NCBI GenBank assembly: GCA_900314485.1 | Contig: OMVL01000008.1 | Location: 1 to 41,018 of the forward strand | DNA length: 41,018 nucleotides | Direction: 5' to 3' | DNA from: an uncultured Eubacteriales bacterium | GTDB taxonomy: Bacteria; Bacillota; Clostridia; Oscillospirales; Oscillospiraceae | Part shown: positions 22,857 to 31,047 of the stretch, one piece after another | How the letters are laid out: each line of letters opens with the position of its first letter | Position numbering within the stretch: position 1 is the stretch's first letter | The notes under the pieces: generated by a model | What the model was told of the DNA's origin: nothing | Databases searched by the model: none | The model's input: the letters and a program-made list of their open reading frames with translations, nothing else | Made by a program: the position numbers and the translations under genes

Positions 22857-23705
22857 ATGAATTTTCTGACCTCGATCTTTCTCGGACTAGTTCAGGGACT
22901 GGCGGAGTTTCTGCCCATTTCCAGTTCCGGACATCTGTCCCTGTTCCAGAACTTCTTCGGCCTGACGGATGCGGGCATGTTCTTTGACGTGCTGCTCCAT
23001 CTCGGCACACTGATCGCAATCTTCGTCTATTACTGGAAGGACATCAAGGGCATGATCCTGGAGTTTTTCGAGATGTGCAAGGAGATCGGCGGCAAGCGCT
23101 CCTCCCGGCCTGCCCCCGAGGCCATGAGCCTGCGGCGGATGATCCTGCTCATTATCGTAGGCACTCTGCCCCTGTTCATCATCCTGCCCATCAAGGACCA
23201 CATTGAGAAGCTGTACGGCAACACCTGGTTTATCGGCCTGGCCCTCATTGCCACCGGCTGCCTGCTGTACTTCTCCGACCGGATGGCCAGGGGCAAAAAG
23301 GGCGTGAACACCACCAAGATCACCGATGCCCTCATCATCGGCTGCGGCCAGGCGGTGGCTACCGTCCCCGGTCTCAGCCGCTCCGGCACCACCATTGCCA
23401 CGGCCATGCTGCTGGGGGTGGACCGGAAGTTTGCTGTCCGCTATTCCTTCCTCCTCAGCCTGCCCGCTGTCATCGGCGCCAATCTGCTGGAGCTGATCAA
23501 GGCATTCAAGCTGGGCATTGAATGGGGCCTGATGCCAGTCTATGTCGTGGGCGTGTGCGTTGCGGCCATGAGCGGCTACTGGGCCATCGGCGTAGTGAAG
23601 CGCCTGACCGATCAGGGCAAGTTCGGCAGGTTTGCCTATTACTGCTGGGGCGTGGGCGCCCTGGCAATCGTACTGTCGGCGGCGTTTGCTATCGTCAACC
23701 GTTGA
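22857..23705 (+). CDS. uppP: undecaprenyl-diphosphatase (UppP/BacA)
   Basis: The 282-residue integral membrane phosphatase converts undecaprenyl diphosphate to the monophosphate, recycling the lipid carrier for peptidoglycan synthesis; overexpression of the family gives bacitracin tolerance. The first conserved motif is QGLAEFLPISSSGHLSLF near residue 14, with the catalytic Glu. The second is TVPGLSRSGTTIATAML near 172, with the essential Arg and Ser. About seven to eight hydrophobic segments are visible, and a cytoplasmic KRSSRPAPEAMS loop lies near 77. AAGGAGG precedes the ATG. Functionally it belongs with ddl and murF upstream. Confidence 0.95.
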   Translation: MNFLTSIFLGLVQGLAEFLPISSSGHLSLFQNFFGLTDAGMFFDVLLHLGTLIAIFVYYWKDIKGMILEFFEMCKEIGGKRSSRPAPEAMSLRRMILLIIVGTLPLFIILPIKDHIEKLYGNTWFIGLALIATGCLLYFSDRMARGKKGVNTTKITDALIIGCGQAVATVPGLSRSGTTIATAMLLGVDRKFAVRYSFLLSLPAVIGANLLELIKAFKLGIEWGLMPVYVVGVCVAAMSGYWAIGVVKRLTDQGKFGRFAYYCWGVGALAIVLSAAFAIVNR

Positions 23706-23809
23706 GGATCATGTGACGCCCTCTCCGCCGCGGAGAAGCTGTGACGGAGAGAATGAGCGTTGCCAAACAACCGTTACAGAACGAAAACCCTTTACAAAGA
23801 GGAATCTAC

Positions 23810-26608
23810 ATGGCTACAACCAAGAAGAAAACCAAATCAACAGCGTCAAAGGCTCAGACAGGCCGGAAGAAGTCAACTGCTTCCGCCCGTGACAAGAGCA
23901 CCGGGGCGAAGCGCAGTACTACCTCCCGCAAGCGTGCTCCCGCCAAGCGGAAGGACTACCGTCCCCGTCTCATCGGCGGCGCAATTTGCTTTGCCCTGGC
24001 GGTGTTTTCCGCCTTCGGCTATTTCGGCATTGACGCTGTCGTGATCCGTCTGCTGGTGCAGTTGGAGCAGGGCCTGGCGGGCTACGGCTATTGGATCACC
24101 CCGGTCATGCTGCTCTGGGCCAGCATCATCCTGATTTTTCATGACGGCATGCCGGTGCGCCTGCGTACTACGGCGGCCCTCGCCGTCCCCTTGCTCATCG
24201 GCACCCTGGGACAGATTCTGCTGGGCAGCGGCGAGTATGCCATTGGTCTGCCCCTGGTCCGGTCCCTGTGGAGCTATGGACTGGAGCTTCGCTCCGGCGG
24301 CGTGCTGGGCGGATTGCTGGGGGCGGTGCTGGTGACCCTGCTGAGCAAGGCGGGGGCGGTGCTGGTCTGCCTGGTGCTGTTCTTTATTGCCGGCATGATC
24401 CTGGCCCAAAAGACTGCTGCCGATCTGGTGGAACTGACCCAGCTGCTCACCAACCGGAGAAAGGACCGCCGTGAGCAGCGCCGGATGGAGCGGGAACTGG
24501 AGCCGGAGGAGGACTGGGAGGAGGTCCCGGAGGAGCCGGAGCCTCTGTTCCCCGTGCGCCAGACGCCCAAGCGCCGCCGGGCACGGAAGCAGGACATCGA
24601 CATCCCGGTGGATGCCGACGTGGAGGAACTGCCCGATGAGGAGCCGGAGGTCAGCCCCATCCCCCTGAAGAAGCGTCCCTCCCGGCAGAAGCCTGCCCAG
24701 GCTGCGCCAAGCACGCCTGCTCCTCCGTCTCAGCCTGCCCGGGAGGAGGAACCGGCTAAGCCGGAGATCATCTTCGACCGCCTGTTCCCCAAGGAGCCGG
24801 CAGTGGAGGAGCCGGGGGCGGACTACGCTCCCAAGCCGTCTGCGGTGCCCGCCCCGGAGGTGCCGTCGGAGACCCCGGCGGACGTGGGGCTGCCTCCTCT
24901 GGAGGACCAGAGAAAGATCAACGAGCGCCAGCGGCGCGAGCAGAAGATCGCCTCTGCTGAAGTGGCTCAGGAGCTGGAGGAGAATCTCCAGCAGGTGGCG
25001 GAATACGTCCATCCCCCTGTCGAGCTGCTCACTGCCGCCGGCAAGGGCAGGGAGGACGCCCGGAACGAGATCGCCGAGGTCCGTGCCCGCCTGGACGACA
25101 CCTTTGAGGCCTTCGGCATCGACGCCCATGTCGTTGGCGAGATCCGGGGTCCCACAGTGACCCAGTACGAGCTGGAGCTGGGCCGGGGCGTCAAGCTCAG
25201 CCGAGTCACCGGTATGGCGGACGACATCACTGTCACTCTGGGCGTGGAAAAGGTCCGTATCGCCCCCATTCCCGGCAAGAGCCAGGTGGTGGGTGTGGAG
25301 ATTCCCAACCGCAAGGCCACCCCGGTACCCATCCGGGACGTCATCGCCAGCGACGAGTTTCGCAGCCACAAGTCGAATGTGGCCTTTGCCCTGGGCAAGG
25401 ACATCTCCGGCGGCATTGTGGTGGGCAATATCGCAAAGCTGCCCCATATGCTCATCGCCGGTACTACCGGCTCAGGTAAGTCGGTCTGTACCAACTCCAT
25501 TGTTATCTCGCTCCTCTACCGCTCCAGCCCGGAGCAGGTGCGGCTGATTATGATCGACCCGAAAATCGTCGAATTTGAGGGCTACAATGGCATTCCCCAT
25601 CTGCTCATCCCCGTGGTCACAGACCCGAAAAAGGCTGCCGGCGCTCTCCAGTGGGCGGTGACGGAGATGCTCAAGCGCTACCGGCTCTTTGCCGAGCGCC
25701 ACGTCCGTGACCTGGAGGGCTATAATCAGGCAGTAAAGGCAGACCCTGACACTGATGAGAAGCCCATGCCACGCATTGTGGTCATTATCGACGAGCTGGC
25801 CGACCTGATGCTGGTGGCGTCCAAAGAGGTGGAGGAGTCCATCTGCCGTCTGGCCCAGATGGGCCGTGCATCGGGCATGCACCTGATTATTGCCACCCAA
25901 CGTCCCTCGGCGGATGTCATCACAGGACTGATGAAGGCCAATATCCCCTCCCGGATTGCATTGACCGTCTCCTCCGGTATGGAGTCCCGCATCATTCTGG
26001 ACGTGCAGGGTGCGGAAAAGCTGCTGGGCCACGGCGATATGCTCTATAATCCGGTGGGCGCCAACAAGCCCACCCGTGTCCAGGGCTGCTTTATCTCCGA
26101 CGAGGAGGTGGCCGCTGTGGTCAGCTTTGTCAAGTCTAATTCGGAGAGCAACTATGACGACACCGTTCTGGAGCAGGTGGAGCAGAATGCCGAGAATACC
26201 GGCAAGACCGGCAAAAAGGGCGGAGGCTCTGCCGCCGCTGCGGACAGCGCCGTTCCCGCCCCGGATCCCGGAGCGCCCACTCCCGACGATGGCGACCCCA
26301 TGATGAACGCCGCCATTGATGTGGTGGTAGAGACCGGCATGGCCTCAGTCTCCTCGCTTCAGCGCAAGCTGAAGCTGGGTTACTCCCGTGCCGCCCGTCT
26401 GGTTGACCAGATGGAGGAGATCGGGGTGGTCGGCCCCTTTGAGGGCAGCAAGCCCCGGAAGGTGCTCATCACCAAGGAGCAGTGGACCGAGATGAAGATG
26501 CGTGGCGGCAGCCTGACCGAGCTGGATCAGGCGAAGGCCATGAGCGAGGAATCTGACCGGGAGGCCATGGCCGCAGAGGATGTGGAGATGCCCCCCTTTG
26601 AGGTGTAA
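23810..26608 (+). CDS. ftsK: DNA translocase FtsK/SpoIIIE
   Basis: The 932-residue protein pumps chromosomal DNA through the division or sporulation septum. The basic N-terminus (KKKTKSTASK...) is followed by about four membrane segments (roughly 50-190), then an acidic, Pro-rich linker of about 200 residues. The RecA-like motor has Walker A IAGTTGSGKSVCTN, IMIDPKIVEFEGYNGIPHLL, Walker B RIVVIIDELADLML, and IIATQRPSADVITGLMKANI. The C-terminal winged helix (gamma domain) contains LQRKLKLGYSRAARLVDQME and reads the polar KOPS/SRS sequences. An extra Ala/Gly/Pro-rich stretch (GGGSAAAADSAVPAPDPG) separates motor and gamma domain. I start at 23810 because AGAGGA precedes it; the upstream GTG at 23741 would add 23 unrelated residues. 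Confidence 0.95.
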   Translation: MATTKKKTKSTASKAQTGRKKSTASARDKSTGAKRSTTSRKRAPAKRKDYRPRLIGGAICFALAVFSAFGYFGIDAVVIRLLVQLEQGLAGYGYWITPVMLLWASIILIFHDGMPVRLRTTAALAVPLLIGTLGQILLGSGEYAIGLPLVRSLWSYGLELRSGGVLGGLLGAVLVTLLSKAGAVLVCLVLFFIAGMILAQKTAADLVELTQLLTNRRKDRREQRRMERELEPEEDWEEVPEEPEPLFPVRQTPKRRRARKQDIDIPVDADVEELPDEEPEVSPIPLKKRPSRQKPAQAAPSTPAPPSQPAREEEPAKPEIIFDRLFPKEPAVEEPGADYAPKPSAVPAPEVPSETPADVGLPPLEDQRKINERQRREQKIASAEVAQELEENLQQVAEYVHPPVELLTAAGKGREDARNEIAEVRARLDDTFEAFGIDAHVVGEIRGPTVTQYELELGRGVKLSRVTGMADDITVTLGVEKVRIAPIPGKSQVVGVEIPNRKATPVPIRDVIASDEFRSHKSNVAFALGKDISGGIVVGNIAKLPHMLIAGTTGSGKSVCTNSIVISLLYRSSPEQVRLIMIDPKIVEFEGYNGIPHLLIPVVTDPKKAAGALQWAVTEMLKRYRLFAERHVRDLEGYNQAVKADPDTDEKPMPRIVVIIDELADLMLVASKEVEESICRLAQMGRASGMHLIIATQRPSADVITGLMKANIPSRIALTVSSGMESRIILDVQGAEKLLGHGDMLYNPVGANKPTRVQGCFISDEEVAAVVSFVKSNSESNYDDTVLEQVEQNAENTGKTGKKGGGSAAAADSAVPAPDPGAPTPDDGDPMMNAAIDVVVETGMASVSSLQRKLKLGYSRAARLVDQMEEIGVVGPFEGSKPRKVLITKEQWTEMKMRGGSLTELDQAKAMSEESDREAMAAEDVEMPPFEV

Positions 26609-26612
26609 CGCT

Positions 26613-27410
26613 ATGAAGCTGCCAAAACTGATCCTGTCCGATCTGGACGGCACCTTGGTCCCGGAAGGGGAGGGGAGCCTGCCGGAAAAGCTGGTGAAGG
26701 TCGTTGACCGTCTTCAGCGTGCGGGCATCCCCTTCGCTGTGGCCAGCGGCCGGCAGTACGAGAGCCTCCGCCGGGTATTCGACCCTCTGGAGCAGCCGCC
26801 CCTGATCGCCGCTCTCAACGGCGGCTGCATTTTTCGGGAGGGGAAGTGCCTGTTCACCGACCCCATGCCCCAGGAGGCTGCGCTGGAGATCGCCCGTCAG
26901 GCGGAGAAATGGCCTGGCTGCGAGGTCATTTTGGAGACGGCAGAGGAGTGTTGGGTCTATCGCTCCAAAGGAGCCATGGCGGCCCAGCTGAAACGCCGCA
27001 AATACCACTTTGCCGAGATCGACGACCTTTCACAGCTCACCGGCCAGGTCATCAAGGTGGCCTGCTATCTGCCGGAGGGCGGTGTAGAGGATCTCTTGAC
27101 CTGGGGTCAGGCGCAGTGGGGCAGTCAGGTCACGGTCGTCCGCTCCGGAGAGCTGTGGGTGGACTTCAACGTGGCGGACAAGGGCAAGGGACTCCGGGCG
27201 GCCTGCGGGCTGGTGGGCATTTCAACAGAGGAGGTCCTCTCCTTCGGAGACAATCTGAATGACGCCCCCATGCTAAAGATTGCAGGAGCGGGCTATGCCG
27301 CACCGGGAAGCCTGTTGGCAGCGACGGGGGATTTTTCCGTCTGTCCGGATATTTTGGCGGCGCTTGAAAAAATTTGCGATGAAGCCGAAAAAAATGCTTG
27401 CAATCCGTGA
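26613..27410 (+). CDS. Cof-type HAD-IIB phosphatase
   Basis: The 265-residue HAD hydrolase has motif I ILSDLDGTLVP near residue 6 (nucleophile and acid Asp), motif II FAVASGR near 40, the motif III Lys in VADKGKGLRAACG, and motif IV SFGDNLNDAPML near 218. The cap between motifs II and III is of the C2B (Cof) type. Members dephosphorylate sugar phosphates, flavins or other small metabolites, so the substrate is unknown. The ATG at 26613 starts 4 nt after the ftsK stop, with only a weak site, so coupling to ftsK is likely. The 3' end carries the -35 box of the tRNA-Arg(ACG) promoter. Confidence 0.9.
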   Translation: MKLPKLILSDLDGTLVPEGEGSLPEKLVKVVDRLQRAGIPFAVASGRQYESLRRVFDPLEQPPLIAALNGGCIFREGKCLFTDPMPQEAALEIARQAEKWPGCEVILETAEECWVYRSKGAMAAQLKRRKYHFAEIDDLSQLTGQVIKVACYLPEGGVEDLLTWGQAQWGSQVTVVRSGELWVDFNVADKGKGLRAACGLVGISTEEVLSFGDNLNDAPMLKIAGAGYAAPGSLLAATGDFSVCPDILAALEKICDEAEKNACNP

Positions 27411-27426
27411 GCGACTGTGGTATCAT
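27398..27426 (+). promoter_or_regulatory. promoter of tRNA-Arg(ACG)
   Basis: TTGCAA (27398-27403, inside the end of the HAD gene) and TATCAT (27421-27426) have a 17-bp spacer. The start site would be near 27433. Confidence 0.75.
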
Positions 27427-27459
27427 ATTTTAGCTGTCAGCGAGAGATCGCTGCGGTAT

Positions 27460-27533
27460 GCGGCAGTAGCTCAGTTGGATAGAGTGTTTGACTACGAATC
27501 AAAAGGTCGGGGGTTCGAGTCCCTTCTGCCGTA
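27460..27533 (+). tRNA. tRNA-Arg (anticodon ACG)
   Basis: A complete cloverleaf of 74 nt without encoded CCA. The acceptor stem GCGGCAG pairs with CTGCCGT. The anticodon arm TTTGA-CTACGAA-TCAAA gives ACG, which after A34-to-inosine editing reads CGU, CGC and CGA. The T arm is GGGGG-TTCGAGT-CCCTT, of which the last pair is weak. Together with the CCG tRNA at 1144-1219, the window covers the whole CGN arginine box. Confidence 0.95.
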
Positions 27534-27538
27534 TGGTT

Positions 27539-27575
27539 AAAAGCCTTGAATCTGAACGGTTCAAGGCTTTTTCGC
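27539..27575 (+). terminator. intrinsic terminator after tRNA-Arg(ACG)
   Basis: Arms AAAAGCCTTGAA (27539-27550) and TTCAAGGCTTTT (27560-27571) have a 9-nt loop and a T-run. Confidence 0.9.
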
Positions 27576-27627
27576 AACTTTTAGAGGAATAAAAATTGCT
27601 GTGCTAGATAAGTGCTAGAAAAATGAC

Positions 27628-27658
27628 AAACGAGTCACCCTGAACGGGCGGCTCGTTT
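27628..27658 (-). terminator. intrinsic terminator of the DUF4830 gene
   Basis: Arms AAACGAG (27628-27634) and CTCGTTT (27652-27658) enclose an inner CCC/GGG pairing. It begins right after the stop codon on minus. Confidence 0.75.
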
Positions 27659-27661
27659 CTC

Positions 27662-28117
27662 TTACAGCAGTTTCTCCCGGCTCACCAGTGCCCGCATAAA
27701 CCCGTCCAGCCGGGGCGAACGCAGCTCACCCCCCACGATCTCGCCGTCCAGCACCAGCAGATCCGCTAATATCCCCTCCTCGCCGGTGGGATAGTTGGAA
27801 AGGGGGTAGCTGTATCGGGTGACGGTCTCTCCCGCATGGGCGGCAAGGTCAAACCCTGCCTGCACCTGAATGGCGAGATACTCCTCATACTCCGCTCCAA
27901 AGGATTCCGGCAGACGCACCTGATCCACAGTGGGTTCTCCGGATACCTCCCAGCCCAGCTGGCTCAGATAGTCGGCAGGTTGGACAGAGGGGGGAAGGTC
28001 GGCTGAGGCGGCGGAGACCTGATCTGCCTGTCCGCCCCACAGACAGAGGAGAAAGGCGGCAGTGAGCGTCAGAAAGGCGGAGACCTCCTTCCAGCGCAGC
28101 TTGGCACAAACGATCAT
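27662..28117 (-). CDS. DUF4830 domain protein, exported or membrane-anchored
   Basis: The 151-residue protein has a hydrophobic N-terminal segment (about 12-32, VSAFLTLTAAFLLCLWGG) that could be a signal peptide or anchor. The rest matches my recollection of DUF4830: YLSQLGWEVSGEPTVDQVRL near residue 50, LPESFGAEYEEYLAIQVQAG, FDLAAHAGE, a YSYPLSNYPTGEEG region and a C-terminal GGELRSPRLDGFMRAL. The role of the family is unknown. AAAGGA lies 11 nt before the ATG. It is divergent from the RsuA-type gene and ends at its own terminator, so it is a single-gene unit. Confidence 0.75.
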   Translation of the reverse strand: MIVCAKLRWKEVSAFLTLTAAFLLCLWGGQADQVSAASADLPPSVQPADYLSQLGWEVSGEPTVDQVRLPESFGAEYEEYLAIQVQAGFDLAAHAGETVTRYSYPLSNYPTGEEGILADLLVLDGEIVGGELRSPRLDGFMRALVSREKLL

Positions 28118-28215
28118 GGCAGACCAGTCCTTTCAGTTGAGATGGACAAATCTATGCCACGACGGGGGAAAGTATGCTATACTAATGCAAACGAATCCTG
28201 GCAGGAGGGGAGAAC

Positions 28216-28941
28216 ATGGGAAAGAAGCTGCGTCTGGACAAGCTGCTCTCGGATACCGGTCGCTGGTCCCGGAAGGAGGCCAGAGATCTGATTCGGGGCG
28301 GCAGTGTAACCGTAGACGGGGTCGTCCTCCGCCAGCCGGAGGAAAAGGCGGACCCGGACACTGCTGCAATTGCCGTTGACGGTGTGCCTCTGGGCTGGAC
28401 AGCATATCGCTACCTTTTGCTCAACAAGCCTGCCGGCTATCTCACCGCCACTGAGGACGCCTGTGCTCCTACCGTTATGGATCTGATCCCGGCGGAGTTG
28501 AGAAAGGCAGGACTAGCCCCGGTGGGGCGGTTGGACAAGGATACCACCGGCCTGCTGCTGATCACGGACGACGGTGCGCTTGCCCACGGACTGCTGTCCC
28601 CACGGCGCCATGTGGACAAGGTATATCTGGCGTGGGTGGACGGCGCCGGGACAGAGGAGGACTGCGCCGCCTTTGCCCGGGGCATTGTGCTGGGAGACGG
28701 CACGAAATGCCTTCCCGCCCGGCTGGAACTGCCCCGGCCCGGACTTTGCCGGGTGACGGTCCGGGAAGGAAAATTTCACCAGGTCAAGCGGATGCTGGCC
28801 GGCCGAGGCCTTCCGGTGAAGGCGCTGAAGCGTGTGTCCATGGGGCCGCTGAAACTGGATGAAACGCTGGAGGAGGGCCGGGTCCGGCCGCTGACAGAGA
28901 AGGAAATTGCAGCGCTTCGTCAGGCCGCCGGGCTGATTTGA
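28216..28941 (+). CDS. rsuA: RsuA-family 16S rRNA pseudouridine synthase
   Basis: The 241-residue protein has an N-terminal S4 RNA-binding domain (about 5-55, LRLDKLLSDTGRWSRKEARD then GGSVTVDG). The catalytic domain follows, with LLLNKPAGYLTATED near residue 66, the catalytic Asp in PVGRLDKDTTGLLLITDDG near 100, HVDKVYLAWVDG near 134 and REGKFHQVKRML near 183. This matches RsuA, which makes pseudouridine 516 in the 530 loop of 16S rRNA; RluB/E/F relatives cannot be excluded. GGAGGGGAG precedes the ATG. The 100-bp divergent region upstream has only a weak plus promoter (TATACT). Confidence 0.88.
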   Translation: MGKKLRLDKLLSDTGRWSRKEARDLIRGGSVTVDGVVLRQPEEKADPDTAAIAVDGVPLGWTAYRYLLLNKPAGYLTATEDACAPTVMDLIPAELRKAGLAPVGRLDKDTTGLLLITDDGALAHGLLSPRRHVDKVYLAWVDGAGTEEDCAAFARGIVLGDGTKCLPARLELPRPGLCRVTVREGKFHQVKRMLAGRGLPVKALKRVSMGPLKLDETLEEGRVRPLTEKEIAALRQAAGLI

Positions 28942-28981
28942 CAGCATTCGTCGAAGTGTACAAAATAATTCTATTGTCCTA

Positions 28982-29010
28982 TTGAAATTTCCTGATCGAA
29001 ACGGTATAAT
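28982..29010 (+). promoter_or_regulatory. promoter of the PucR/CdaR-type regulator
   Basis: TTGAAA (28982-28987) and TATAAT (29005-29010) have a 17-bp spacer. The leader is about 70 nt and A-rich, with GGAAAGAGAGGAAA before the ATG. Confidence 0.85.
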
Positions 29011-29084
29011 AAATGTAATTGCAAAAGCCAAAATCAAAAAAGTGTGAACGTTGATGGAGCAACTCCAGGAAAGAGAGGAAACCT

Positions 29085-30176
29085 ATGTCCAACCGTATGT
29101 TCCAAAGTGTTGTCCTTCAGATGAAGGAGAGTACAGACCGGGTCATTGGCGTCATTGACGAAGACGGTATCGTCATTGCCTGCAATGATCTGCCCTGTAT
29201 TGGGGAGAACTGGTCCGGAGTTGTGCAGACCATTAACGGCGCCAGAGATGAAGTGGCAGTGGCCGCCGGCAAGACGTTCAAGCCCCTCAGCGGCTGGAGC
29301 GCCCAGTTTGACTACGCTGTCTTTGTCACCGGCGAGGACGAGCAGGCAAAGCTGATCTGCTCCATGGCGGCGGTTGCCCTCAACGGCGCCAAGGCCTATT
29401 ATGAGGAAAAGCACGACAAGGCCACCTTTGTCAAGAACATCATCTCCGACAATATCATGTTGGGCGACATTTATGTCCGGGCAAAGGAACTGCATTTTGC
29501 CACCGAGGCATATCGGGCAGTGTTCCTGCTCCGGCAGGTGGGAGCAACGGATCTGGCAGTGGTGGATACCGTACAGTCCATCTTCCCTGACCGACAGAGC
29601 GACTTTGTGGTCTCCATCAACGATACCGACGTGGTCCTCATCAAACAGGTCCAGGAGAGCACCACCGGCAAAGAACTGATCCATATGGCAAAGCAGATCT
29701 CCAACGCCATGGAGAGCGAGCTGAAGGTAAAGGTGGTCATCGGCATCGGCACTGTCGTCGGCCATATCCGGGACCTGGCCCGGGCCTATAAGGAGGCTCA
29801 GATGGCCATTGACGTGGGTAAGGTTTTTGATACCGAGCGCTCCATCGTCAACTACGACAACCTGGGCATCGGCCGGCTGATCTACCAACTGCCCACCACC
29901 CTGTGCGAGATGTTCCTGGAGGAAGTCTTTAAGAAAAACCCCATTGACGCACTGGACCAGGAGACCCTGTTTACCATCAATAAGTTCTTTGAAAACAATC
30001 TGAATGTGTCCGAAACGGCACGAAAACTCTTCGTTCACCGGAATACGCTGGTCTATCGTCTGGAGAAGATCAAAAAGCTCACCGGACTGGATCTGCGGGA
30101 GTTTGACGACGCCATCACCTTCAAGGTGGCCCTCATGGTCAAGCAGTATCTTCGCTCCCGGGGCATCAAATCTTGA
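29085..30176 (+). CDS. PucR/CdaR-type helix-turn-helix regulator
   Basis: The 363-residue protein has an N-terminal sensor-like region (1-130, RVIGVIDEDGIVIACND), a degenerate GGDEF-like middle domain (about 150-280, with VVIGIGTVVGHIRDLARAYKEA) and a C-terminal PucR-type helix-turn-helix (about 300-345, NLNVSETARKLFVHRNTLVY then RLEKIKKLTGLDL). Such proteins respond to small metabolites such as sugar acids or purine breakdown products; the ligand here is unknown. It lies just upstream of ftsE-ftsX but has its own promoter and terminator, so it is not in their operon. I recall regulators of this type near FtsEX in related genomes, though control of that locus is unproven. Confidence 0.8.
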   Translation: MSNRMFQSVVLQMKESTDRVIGVIDEDGIVIACNDLPCIGENWSGVVQTINGARDEVAVAAGKTFKPLSGWSAQFDYAVFVTGEDEQAKLICSMAAVALNGAKAYYEEKHDKATFVKNIISDNIMLGDIYVRAKELHFATEAYRAVFLLRQVGATDLAVVDTVQSIFPDRQSDFVVSINDTDVVLIKQVQESTTGKELIHMAKQISNAMESELKVKVVIGIGTVVGHIRDLARAYKEAQMAIDVGKVFDTERSIVNYDNLGIGRLIYQLPTTLCEMFLEEVFKKNPIDALDQETLFTINKFFENNLNVSETARKLFVHRNTLVYRLEKIKKLTGLDLREFDDAITFKVALMVKQYLRSRGIKS

Positions 30177-30210
30177 AATGTAAATTTTTGTAAACAGTTT
30201 TGATTACAGA

Positions 30211-30246
30211 AAGGTCTCCGCTTGCGACAAAAGCGGAGACTTTTCT
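30211..30246 (+). terminator. intrinsic terminator after the PucR/CdaR-type gene
   Basis: Perfect 10-bp arms GTCTCCGCTT (30214-30223) and AAGCGGAGAC (30231-30240), followed by TTTTCTCTTT. Confidence 0.92.
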
Positions 30247-30276
30247 CTTTGGTTCTTAATATTCTATGAACAGAGA

Positions 30277-30305
30277 TTGACATAAGTTACAAGAGGAGAT
30301 ATAAT
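30277..30305 (+). promoter_or_regulatory. consensus promoter of the ftsE-ftsX-hydrolase locus
   Basis: A full consensus sigma-A promoter: TTGACA (30277-30282), a 17-bp spacer and TATAAT (30300-30305). It is the only perfect match among the promoters I found here, which implies strong constitutive expression of the division module. Confidence 0.92.
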
Positions 30306-30310
30306 AAAAT

Positions 30311-30358
30311 ATGCCAAAAATCAAGCGCACGCAAGGAATGGTTGGGAAAAGATTATGA
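30311..30358 (+). CDS. possible 15-codon leader peptide overlapping ftsE
   Basis: The frame [15 protein letters not shown] begins 6 nt after the -10 box, about where transcription should start, so it would be translated leaderless. Its TGA overlaps the ftsE ATG (ATGA). It might deliver ribosomes to ftsE, whose own site is only GGGAAAAG. It could equally be chance. Confidence 0.3.
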   Translation: MPKIKRTQGMVGKRL

Positions 30359-31047
30359 TCCAGTTTAACCATGTAAAAAAGATATACGAGAGCAACCTGA
30401 CCCACGCTCTGCATGACATCTCCTTTGTCATTGAAGACGGGGAATTTGTCTTTCTGGTGGGCCCCTCCGGTTCGGGCAAATCTACCATTATCAAGCTGAT
30501 CACGGCGGAGGAACGTATGACCTCCGGCGGCATTTTGGTGGGCGATTTCGACCTGGCCAAGCTGAAAAAGCGGAAGGTGCCCTATCTCCGCCGCACCTTG
30601 GGCATTGTGTTCCAGGATTTCCGGCTGATTGAAAACCGGACGGTCCGGGGCAATCTGGAGTTTGCCATGCGGGTGGTAGGAAGCCCCAATAAGGTCATCA
30701 AGGAGCGCATCCCCTATGTGCTTGATCTGGTGGGCCTGTCGGAGAAGGCGGACTGCTATCCCAACGAGATCTCCGGCGGCGAGCAGCAGCGTGTGGCCAT
30801 TGCCCGTGCCCTTGTGAACAACCCCAAGACCATCATCGCTGATGAGCCCACCGGCAATCTGGACCCGGAGCGGTCCTATGAGCTGATGTGCCTGTTGGAG
30901 AAGATCAATCAGCTGGGCACCACCATGCTGGTGGTCACTCACGAGCGGGATTTGGTCAACTGCTTTAACAAGCGGGTCATCAGCATTGACAGCGGTCTGG
31001 TCACCAGTGATATGGAGAATGGTTTGTACGATTATGAGACGATTTAA
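30355..31047 (+). CDS. ftsE: cell division ATP-binding protein FtsE
   Basis: The 230-residue ABC ATPase pairs with FtsX to couple ATP hydrolysis to activation of peptidoglycan hydrolases at the division site. Walker A is GPSGSGKS at residues 36-43, the Q-loop VFQDFRLI near 86, the signature ISGGEQQR at 139-146, Walker [12 protein letters not shown] at 160-170, and the switch His in VVTHERDL near 195. YERMTSGG-type loop sequence ([10 protein letters not shown]) and overall length fit FtsE rather than a LolD/MacB-type protein, and ftsX overlaps its 3' end by 14 nt. Translation may depend on a short upstream frame. Confidence 0.95.
   Translation: MIQFNHVKKIYESNLTHALHDISFVIEDGEFVFLVGPSGSGKSTIIKLITAEERMTSGGILVGDFDLAKLKKRKVPYLRRTLGIVFQDFRLIENRTVRGNLEFAMRVVGSPNKVIKERIPYVLDLVGLSEKADCYPNEISGGEQQRVAIARALVNNPKTIIADEPTGNLDPERSYELMCLLEKINQLGTTMLVVTHERDLVNCFNKRVISIDSGLVTSDMENGLYDYETI

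Noticed and set aside
21409-23019. 536-codon open frame antisense to the M18 aminopeptidase and uppP
   Set aside because: Same reason: a shadow across two genes with clear catalytic motifs.
27280-27540. 86-codon frame ending in AVAQLDRVFDYESKGRGFESL
   Set aside because: The C-terminal part is a translation of tRNA-Arg(ACG), a familiar false gene.
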